This document shows, piece by piece, positions 53,442-64,000 of a DNA stretch of 64,000 nt. A program made the position numbers and the translations under genes. Numbering within the stretch: the stretch's first letter is position 1; each line of letters begins with the position of its first letter. The notes under the pieces were generated by a model. The model was not told the DNA's origin and did not search any database. It worked only from the letters and a program-made list of their open reading frames with translations. Origin of the DNA: Adiantum capillus-veneris (Eukaryota > Streptophyta > Polypodiopsida > Polypodiales > Pteridaceae); assembly GCA_014529385.2 (NCBI GenBank), contig CM043963.1, forward strand, positions 4,281,001-4,345,000. Direction: 5' to 3'.

Positions 53442-53916
53442 AGATGGGGATAATTTTCTCTCTTCTTTCTCTCCCTCTTTTCAATTAAATACCTCTTTAA
53501 TTGAATTTGTCAAAGATTGCTTACTTCAACTTAACACCTTAAATTTTACTAGGTTCAGGATCTCAATTAACACACTCTTTAATACCAAGTGTGAGAGTCC
53601 ACGACCTGTCGACACCAACGTCGAGATGGGGTCCTTGACAAGTCTCTAGGACTAATGTTGAAAACCATAAATTTGCGGTCGGCCTGATGGAAATCTTCCT
53701 GCAAAGATGGGGATAGATTTCTCTCTTCTTTATCTCCCTCTTTTCAATTAAATACCTCTTTAATTGAATTTGTCAAAGATTGCTTACTTCAACCTAACAC
53801 CTTAAATTTTACTAGGTTCAGGATCTCAATTAACACACTCTTTAATACCAAGTGTGAGAGTCCACGACCCGTCGACACCAACGTCGAGATGGGGTCCTTG
53901 ACAAGTCTCTAGGACT
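53391..53916. repeat. Tandem duplication, 263-bp unit
   Basis: 53391-53653 and 53654-53916 are near-identical and span the start of the internal region, a primer-site-like AATACCA and the LTR edge TGTGAGAGTCCACGACC. Confidence 0.9.
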
Positions 53917-56900
53917 TATAAAAATCAATCTCCAAACAAGAAAAATCCAAGGAATAGACCTCTACCATTGACAATGGCTTGGGTCTATAGCCCTAGGAGA
54001 AGACCTAGTCCTATCTCACAACAAAAACGAGACAACATATCCAAAAAAAAAAAAGGCCCTATAAGTTCCACAAATTGGGCTAAGGTATCCTTAACCAACG
54101 CTTTTTTCCCCCTAACAGATGTGAGGACACAACCTTTGGTGGAATCCTCTTCCAAAAGAAGAATTTTTCTAAACGTTTTAGTGCACGGGGATGGATAGTT
54201 ACCTAACTAATCAGGTTCACCCATCCATGATTGACAACCTTAGTCAATCCACACTAACACCCCGCACTCACACATGATTCTTTTGTTTTTTAATTACTAT
54301 CACATTGTTTTAACATTTAAAATAATGGTTTCTTTTAACTTTTCATCACAGTGATTCCTTTGGTCAAGTATTAAAGACAGCATTGAAAAACATTATTTTA
54401 GCAAACAAACATCTTTAAACTTAAGAAAGGAATCAATCAAAAACATTGACCATAATAACCATGACCAATACTCTTCTTGTCTCAAGACCACCTAAGGGTG
54501 AAAAAGTGGCACCCATTCCTTATTCATAATCCAGGGTGGAAACCCATCATCCAAAGTTCGGGGTGCCCATACACCAAACCAATTGCCCTTACAATCGGGG
54601 CGGCTCTTCTAGCATAAAAAATGGTATCCTAACTTATGTAGAAACATCAAGACATGACATGGAGTAGAAACTCATCGTTCATAGGGGTAATCGACTTATC
54701 CATAGCTGAGAAGCCATAATTATTCATCAATTTATACCAAGGAGTCGAGGTGTCTTGAGACAAGCTGTCTTAAGAAAAGATTTAATTCAAACAGTCTTAA
54801 CGCAAACAATCTTTCCTAATTTACAAACAAAATGAACATTAGTGTCTTCTATTTTTCATCCAATTTCACCTTTCCTAATTCCTTACCGCTCTTTTACGTA
54901 TGCAATGTTATTACTTAAAGAAGAATTACTCAAAACTTAAATTATAATGAAGACCTACATAGGATTGGTCGAGTATTTGTTGCACTGCTGGGTCTGAATG
55001 CTCTCATTAGTAGGCCTACTACTAGGCCGGCCTCGTTGTCGTGCAATGCTCTATCTCTCTTAAGAATACTACCCTCATCATTAGATTGAGGATTGGCCCA
55101 GGTCCTTTTTGGTGCCATGACATTTCCTTATAAAAGAGGACGTCTATTTATTAGCTAAATCATCCAAAAACTTGATTTTACCTTCGTATTCAATCTAATT
55201 TCTCTTTTTAACCCACTAAGGTTAGATTTGTAGTCCTAGATGGTAATTTCTTGACGTAGTAATTTCTTATTTACTTATATAAATAAAATAACTTTATAAC
55301 AGCTTCCTTAAGGGTTTTCTAAGCTCCATTAATTTTCTTATAATTTTTTGCATCTTTTTTCTAGTTTTCCTATCTTTATTAAGCTTAAAATCTGCTTATT
55401 TTTTACTTGATATTTACTAGATTCATTATTTCCTAAAGATTGGATTTCCTTAGCTTCATATCAATGGTTTATACTTCCACTAATTTTCCAAAAACTTTTA
55501 ACAATAATTACTATTTATCCTATTTAATTTTTAGCTTAAAATAGTATTTTGGTCTATTATAATTACTTAAAGAAATTAAATAATTATGTTGTAATTATCA
55601 CAGCTAGATGATGATGTTTACTAACTCTAATAATTATCTAATTTGATTAGCTAATTTTACTTTTTATTTAAAATCTATTTGTTTTGGCTTAATTATTTTC
55701 AGCTAAAATCAGTCTGTTCAAGCTAAATTAAATAACTAGATTACTTTTTGTCCATAAGATAAATATCACAAATTACTTAAAATTTTTACTAACTCTAATA
55801 ATTTTCCTATAATTATCTAACTTGATTAGCTATTTTCCTTCTTTTATTTTAGCTAAAATCAATCTCTTTTGGCTTAATTAAATAGCTAAATTAACTATTT
55901 GACCATAAGCTAATTATCATAGCTTGTTTATGATTTTTATTAACTCTGATAATTATTTTATATTTTTTTTGACTTGATTAGCTAATTTTCCTCTTTTATT
56001 TTCAGCTAAAATCAATCTATTCTTGCTTAATTAAATATCTAGATTAATTTTTTGACCATGTTCTAGTTAACACGGCTTAGTTATGACGTTTGCATTTTTG
56101 ATAATTTTCTTACTTGATTAGCTAATTTTTCCCAACTATATTCAACTAAAATCTATCTATTTTGGCTCAATAAAATAGCTAGATTAATTTTCTATTAATG
56201 AGATAATTATCTTGTGTTTTTAACAATGTTCTTGGTCGTTGATAATTATCTTGTGATTTGTTAAGTTGTTTTATTAAATTTTCCAATAGTTTTGTAACTA
56301 AAAATAGCTAATTTTTTTCCAAATAATTACAGAAGATAATAAAAAACTTATAATATAATTCTCCTAGCTTATTAATAATATTATTAAGTTTTAATAGCTA
56401 TCTTAGAACTAACTAATCTTGTTCAATATAATTCTCATCAATTATGGCCAAAATTAATCAATTTAAGTCCTAATTGGGTTAGTAATTAAGTAGATTATTA
56501 ATCTTCATTAATATTAAGTATAGAGTGTTTAATAGTATAGATTAATCTAATCTTCCTAGATTAATTAAGAAAAATTAGATCTAAATTGCTAATTGATTGG
56601 GATTAGCATAATTACGTGGCTTAATCACTTAGATTTTGCTCTCTTTATAATTTCTAAGAAGTATTTCTCTCGCATAAGAGATTTCTTGCCAGGACTTTTA
56701 GTTTGAGTGAAAATGAGAAGCCTAGGGTCCTATTTATAACTTTTCCTAGCACTCACATGCTCTCACATGCTAAAAATGGCAGTTGCTTGTAGCTTAACCA
56801 GCCCCCAGGCTCAAGATGGCACCCCCCTACTGCTATTTTAGTCCTGCGTAGGTTTGTGATGGCCTTCCCTAGCACCTACCCAACTTGGTTAGTCAGTTTT

Positions 56901-57243
56901 ACCATTTTTGTGTGAATTTTATATTTTTTTTGTAAATATCTGGTAAATATCTAATAGATATCTATGAGTTTAAGGTAAAGTATTTAGCTTTAATGATTAT
57001 CTTAAACCATCCAATTATTTTTATAATTTAAAGTGACAGCGAATCTTTCAGAGAGGATAGCGGTGTTAGCTTTTAACCGAATTTGGTTCTGAAAATTCAT
57101 AGCTATAGGTTTGTTGTGCTTAAGATTTTAAAAATACCAATTTTAACTGTTTTTGAGATAGTGTTTTACATGTTTGTAATCCCAATGATTTTTCCTAAAG
57201 CTTTTTCATTTCTTTGAAGCTAGAAAAGTGGAGACCTTATAGT
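53854..57243 (-). repeat. G-type long LTR, right (5') copy
   Basis: It starts near TGTGAGAGTCCACGACC, next to a reversed CTTTAATACCA (compare TGGTATTAAAG, a variant Met primer site). It runs to about 57243 (GTGGAGACCTTATAG). About 3.4 kb long, very AT-rich, with no ORF of note. 54402-57240 matches the left copy. Confidence 0.75.
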
Positions 57244-60060
57244 TTTGTAATCTTTTCTAGATCAACGTCACAAGCAAATCTTTATATCATACCGAGGTCA
57301 AAACTGGTCAAGTGTGTAACCTACTATTAAATCAAGCCAAGATGGGATAATGCATGTGAATCGGCTTTGAGGCTTTTCAACATGCAAAGTGTTAGCCAAA
57401 GTCAAAATATATGTAAGAGTAGGGTCAAGCTGAGCAGAATATAGAAAAATTTGACTCCCTAAGCATATCTAGTCTAACCATGCCTAACCGTGCATAAATG
57501 CGCATGAACGGGGGGGTGTATACAAGGTGTGTGATGGATGTGGGAGCCAAAGGGAGAGTGAGGAGTTATTTTTCTCTTTTTCAATTTTTCTCTTGAGGCT
57601 CTGATATGATTTTTGATTGTTGACCTGGCTATAAATACTTCAACTCTTAAGATAGTATTTTGATGCTTTTGATCTCTTGATTCACAGTAAAAATTTAAAG
57701 ATCTTTTTTTTAAATTCACTTATTATTTTTGGGAAATCAAACCCTTAGTATTAAGAAAGCAGTCAAAGGACAATCTTTACATTTAAATAGGTAAAATGGC
57801 TAGTTTATTTGATTTTGATTTTTTTTTGAAATAAAATTTAAAATCTAGTAGGTAAAACCATATCATGTAGCATATCTAAAGAAAGATCTCGGTGCATGTA
57901 GATCACAAATCTATTAATCTCTCCTCAAATCGAAGATTGAATGTAGCAGTTATAAAATGCCAAAAACCATTAAATTGTCCACCATCTTTTTGGGGAAGAA
58001 AGTGCACCCTTTGGCCACTCTTACACCTCTCTTACACACCCGCCACTCTTGCACACATGGCATGCACCTATTTGTCAAAATGTTAATCACCTCTATAATC
58101 TAATGGCAAATAAAGAGTCCTTCCTAGATCCCATCCTCTTCAAGCAAAAACTGAGATACTAATATAGATTCTATCACAGAAAAGGTACTTTGTAGTGCTT
58201 TGATACTAAATAGGGAGATGCCTTGTGTAGCACAAACTTGTGGGTTTTGATCATCAAGGACCACTCCTTGAGTAACAATAGGATTTTATTTCTTGTATTT
58301 TTTTAGTAATTTGCTCAACATTATTTTATTTGAAACCTTCTTTTCCATACTCACAATTGTGCATGGATATGTTATATTAACCCAGAAAGGAATGTACAAT
58401 TATCGTCAAGTATGTTAGTTTCCATGAGGGGTCATAACACACATTTTAGAGCTACACAATCCCTTGCAAACGAAGACTACAAGAAAGGGTTATCGCAATA
58501 TGGTCTAAAGTTGGTTGAAAATATAAGTTCCCATGTTATTTGGAACTTGAATTTTCAAGTTACTTTAGGTCTCATCATGGCAAACCTTTCCCGTACATTG
58601 CTCTCAAGCATATATACATCACTTAGAATACACTTACCATAGCTGTAAGGTTCCATCTTACTAGAATAAAGAAAATGTGTTATAATCTTAAATTGAGAAT
58701 ATTGGATATATAAAATAGTAAAATCTTAGCCTAAACTAGTTGCAATCAGTATTTCTTGAATTCCTAAGTTAGCTTTTGTTCAGCCAAACAAAAATTGAAT
58801 TTAATTTGGATATAAACCAACCTTGAATCACTTTTGAAAGGTTACACAGGCAATTTGAATCAATAAAAAATTGACCCTAATGGATAATTGAATCACGTGG
58901 TCTAGAAGATATTAAATCACATGGCCTAGCGGATAGTTTCTCACATGGGGCATATATTATCAGTTTAAGAGATGAGGATTCCAAATAAAGCCTGGAACTG
59001 ACATAGCAATAGTGAGTGCTTCCTGTAGGTTCAAGGCTCAGGCACTGCTTATCGAAAATCTATAAAAACTCTGGTAGCTCTCACATTTCTCATATTTGGA
59101 GATCCTAACATTTTCTCTCTAGCTTATAGAGAGTCTTCTTAAAATTCACTAGGAGATCAAAACTCTTAACTGGTCTAATCCTAAATCCCATAGATTAGTG
59201 AAAGGCAAATTAATTTAGGTTTATTTTTATAATGATATATTATTAATTAGAAAAAATAGGCTTCTTCACATTGGTAATTAGCTTCATTCTATATACTTAA
59301 ACTCATGAATATTACTGGTCTGAGTAGGAACAATAATTATATGATTATTAAAATGTATAAGGACTAAATTTGCTTAAGTTTAACTTAAATTAAGAGAAAT
59401 ATGATAAAATAATTTAGATAGTTATAAAATAATTTTTAGATCTTCCACCACACACTGTCCAAATGCTCTAGAAATTACATCAAAATTATCTTCATGATTT
59501 TGATCATTATCATAGTAAAAAATTGTATGTTTTTGCCTTGAAATTAACGAGAAATATAAAAACATAACTTAAAAACTCATGAATTAATTATAAAAAACTC
59601 CATAAATTATTAAAAATCCATGGTAATTATAGAAAATTATGTTAATAACTTTGATGACTATTAGGTCCAAGACTGTGTTTTTAACATAAAATTAAAGGGA
59701 AAAGTAAGTAGATTAACTCAAAAAATTATGTGATAATGTTTAGAGCTAGAACACATTGTTTAAAAATTTTGACTAAAATATCTTAATCAGATATTTATTT
59801 TTTCTAATTACCAAGGCTAAAAGTTACTATTTTTAGCAAAAAATAGAAGGGGAAAATTATGTACATAAATTTGAGCGTCTTGACTATGATTCCATTAAAA
59901 TTCCATTCTATGTAATGTATCATCAATAGCATGATTTAAAGAAAGAAAAAATATATATTTTTAAAACAAAACTAAGCATTATCTTAATAGCATCATAACC
60001 TACTTTTCTACCTCTTTGATCAATGAGACAACACATAATGAAATTGTGGTGGACAAAAAT
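57244..60060. other. AT-rich repeat-derived DNA, no gene recognised
   Basis: No open frame with recognisable family features on either strand. 59050-59200 has an LTR-like look (TATAAAAACTC, then GTAGCTCTCACATTTCTC), but no partner was found. Confidence 0.5.
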
Positions 60061-60089
60061 ATTATAGACCCCACCTACCTAAAGCTATT

Positions 60090-60290
60090 GCCCACATCCC
60101 CTCCCCCCTTGGGGTATGTAAACTCATATCTTCTTCAAGGAGAACAACGTAAATTTTGGCAAGTGTATGACCAACCACAATAGCTCTATAATTTTTGAGA
60201 TGGAATATATCTCCAAATTTATTGATATGCATTGTAGGATTCAATCCTCCAAAAGCCTTTTTTCTAGTTGCTATTTTCAAAGTGTACAAG
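60090..60290 (-). pseudogene. LINE-like reverse-transcriptase scrap
   Basis: Minus-strand reading contains MHINKFGDIFHLKNYRAIVV and GHTLAKIYVVLLEEDMS. It resembles the KKGD...NYR.I.IGHTLAKLY.. block of non-LTR retrotransposon RT domains. Only this one motif block survives. Confidence 0.5.
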
Positions 60291-60320
60291 AGCGAGAAAT
60301 AGAGTACCTATTGTGTACAT

Positions 60321-60895
60321 TAGCAAATTTGTGTGATGTACTTGAGCATGATTTACAAAAAAAATCTTTAAATTGGGTGCTATCGTCACCAACACAAAGG
60401 TAGCAAGAAGATCTTACAACCCTTTAGGCTATAGTGCATTGTCAAGATTTTTGTTCCATGAACAATCTAGCTTCCATTTGTTAGCAACTAGCTATTTGGA
60501 TGGTCACTTGGCATAGTAACCACCTATACCTAGCAAACAAGAGAGATAGGGGCCAGAGAGACAAAGAATATGAAAAAGACATAGATAGATAAAATTTGTG
60601 TGATCTCAAGTAGCAAATTTGTGTGATCTACTTGAGCATGATTTACAACAAAAAACTTTAAATTGGGTGCTATCGTTACCAATACAAAGGTAGCAAGAAG
60701 ATCTTACAACCCTTTAGGCTATATTGGATTCTCAAGATTTTTGTTCCATGCACAATCTAGCTTCCATTTGTTAGCAACTAGCTATTTGGATGGTCACTTG
60801 GCAAGGTAACCACCTATACTTAGCAAACAATAGAGAGATAGGGTCCAGAGAGACAAAGAATATGAAAAAGAGATAGATAGATAGAAAAATATGCA
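60321..60895. repeat. Tandem duplication, 290-bp unit
   Basis: 60321-60610 and 60611-60895 are close copies (TAGCAAATTTGTGTGAT at both starts, AGAGACAAAGAATATGAAAA near both ends). Confidence 0.9.
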
Positions 60896-61619
60896 AAGAT
60901 AGAAAGACATAAAGATACAAACACAGAAAGAGAAAGATCAAGAAAGAATTGTTGCTTACCACATGGTTGGATTCTTTGGTAGCCATGGATACTGCTGCAT
61001 GCTTATTTTCTATAGTGCTTTGATTTGGAATAGCCCTTTTTTACTCCTCCTCCTAATATTAGATGCTATATCAAAAGTGTAACATACAAGGAAACTTTCA
61101 CATTTTTCTTGCTCTGCTTTCTAGTCATAACTCCTATGATTCACGTACTAGTTCTTACAAAAGCAATCTTTTGAGACATGTGGCATGGAGCTCTGAGCCC
61201 TTGTCTTTTTTTATTCAATGAAGTACATCATGATATAAACTTTAAGATTTTTTCATATATTTTTCTTTTAATAAAAAATGAAGAAATATTAGTTTTGATT
61301 ATCTCTCTCTACATTGACATGACATTTCTTACAAGGCCCATATTTGAGTCCAAACTTTTCCTAATGCAACTCAAACCTTACTTTTGCCAATATTTCCTTT
61401 TGCAAAATATTTTTTCTCAAACCAAATTTCATCATAAAAGTTTTTTTTCTCTTGAAAAAACTATCAATAATCAAAACACTAACCCTTGATGTCCCATATA
61501 ATGATTAATGCAACCATTGACCATCTTAAGAGACCACCTCTCTAAAATACACTATTGTACAAGGAAGATTTGATTGAATGCAAGATACATTGCAATAACC
61601 TATTGGGTATGTGGCCTTT
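60896..61619. other. No gene recognised
   Basis: AT-rich DNA with (GATA)-like and AAAGAGA runs; no coding similarity. Confidence 0.5.
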
Positions 61620-61915
61620 GACTTATGCCACAACATGTTTGTGTGTATCATCTCCAGTTTAGTTAGCATCAAGTAAGCATCCAATCTGCAAGAAACCATG
61701 ATAGCACGTCTAGGCTTAAGCGAGTTACGCAAGGAGCCAAAAGAGTGACCTTTGGAGCTTACATTGAGAGGTTGACTTATGCCACAACATGTTGGTGTGT
61801 ACCATCTCTAGTTTAGTCAACATTTAGTCTACAAGAAACCATGTGATAGCATGTAGACTTAGGTGGGTAACACAAAGAGACAAAAGAGTGCCCTTTGGAG
61901 CTTATATTGAGAGGT
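61620..61915. repeat. Tandem duplication, about 154-bp unit
   Basis: 61620-61773 and 61774-61915 share GACTTATGCCACAACATGTT, CAAGAAACCATG, TGATAGCA, AAAAGAGTG, CTTTGGAGCTTA and TTGAGAGGTTG. Confidence 0.88.
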
Positions 61916-61975
61916 TGAATGCCCTTTGGGAAGATATATCTTGGCTCTTGAGAGGTACACCTAACCATTGTACTA

Positions 61976-62274
61976 CCACTTGCACTAGCTACTTCTATAT
62001 AAGTAGCCACATCTTGTACACACACAAGTGGCTTCTATATACCGCTTGCACTAGCTACTTCTATATAAGTAGCCACATTTTGTACACACACAAATGGATA
62101 CTTATATAGAAGTAGCCATTTTGTACACACATTATTGGTGTTCCTAGTTCATTTCATACTTAAGCTATTGTCATTGGATTTATACTTTGTGCATTGTCTA
62201 ATTGCTATCTCTAATATCTCATTATGAATGCTACTCTAGTTGTGTCTCCCTAACCCTAACACGAACCCTAATCA
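61976..62274 (+). repeat. 3' part of an LTR with internal short repeats
   Basis: Ends CTAATCA one base before a primer site. It contains a 66-bp direct repeat (CTTGCACTAGCTACTTCTAT at about 61979 and 62045) and TATATAAG words that could act as TATA signals. The left LTR edge was not found. Confidence 0.55.
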
Positions 62275-62275
62275 T

Positions 62276-62287
62276 TGGTATTAGAGC
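62276..62287 (+). promoter_or_regulatory. Primer binding site (variant Met type)
   Basis: TGGTATTAGAGC, one mismatch from the usual TGGTATCAGAGC, next to an LTR end. Confidence 0.75.

Positions 62288-64000
<1,713 letters not shown>

Overview
The window looks like nuclear DNA of a large-genome land plant. It has spliced genes with GT..AG introns, dense nested LTR retrotransposons with tRNA-Met-type primer sites, telomere-like AAACCCTAA motifs and very long (GA)n/(CT)n tracts. A homosporous fern (Ceratopteris- or Adiantum-like) is my best guess from the huge intron and repeat style. That is inference, and no marker in the window proves it.

The one clearly conserved host gene is on the + strand. 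It encodes a CW-zinc-finger plus methyl-CpG-binding-domain protein of the Arabidopsis MBD1/2/4/12 type. Exon 1 (4122-4687), exon 2 (31692-31745) and exon 3 (31833-32358) join in frame, and the MBD fold is split across all three. Intron 1 is about 27.0 kb and is almost entirely a nest of transposable elements.

Layout. 1-3700: gypsy integrase remnant, two LTRs of a small TRIM-like family, microsatellites. 3700-4687: MBD leader and exon 1. 4688-31691: giant intron. It holds a complete 9.7-kb Ty3/gypsy element (7956-17639, target duplication TGAGG) that carries two solo LTRs in its 3' LTR and an inverted relative in its middle; the gag of an older reverse element that it split; a tangle of B- and E-type LTR pieces (18284-25620) with a reverse-transcriptase fragment and a CGTACG-rich inverted-repeat element; a complete 3.7-kb gag-protease element (25861-29560, target duplication ATCGG) sitting in the chromodomain of a reverse chromovirus; and a further LTR to about 30943. 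31692-33250: rest of the MBD gene.

34000-40630: minus-strand genes of unusual type. A spliced GIY-YIG endonuclease-like gene (35175-36377) lies just downstream of a PIF1-like helicase whose coding region is split by a young non-autonomous LTR element (37043-40354, target duplication CATAA). 43180-45960: degraded gag remnant and a Ty1/copia leader plus gag. 45961-57243: a reverse gag-only element with very long AT-rich LTRs; its left LTR was hit by a TRIM element (47331-49383) that carries an intronless copy of the mitochondrial ATP synthase delta' subunit. 57244-64000: AT-rich repeat-derived DNA with a LINE-like RT scrap, tandem duplications, an LTR end with primer site and a 134-bp (GA)n tract.

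Apart from the MBD gene and possibly the GIY-YIG gene, nothing here looks like an intact functional gene. The value of the window is the order of insertions, the host-gene capture and the helicase/GIY-YIG cluster.
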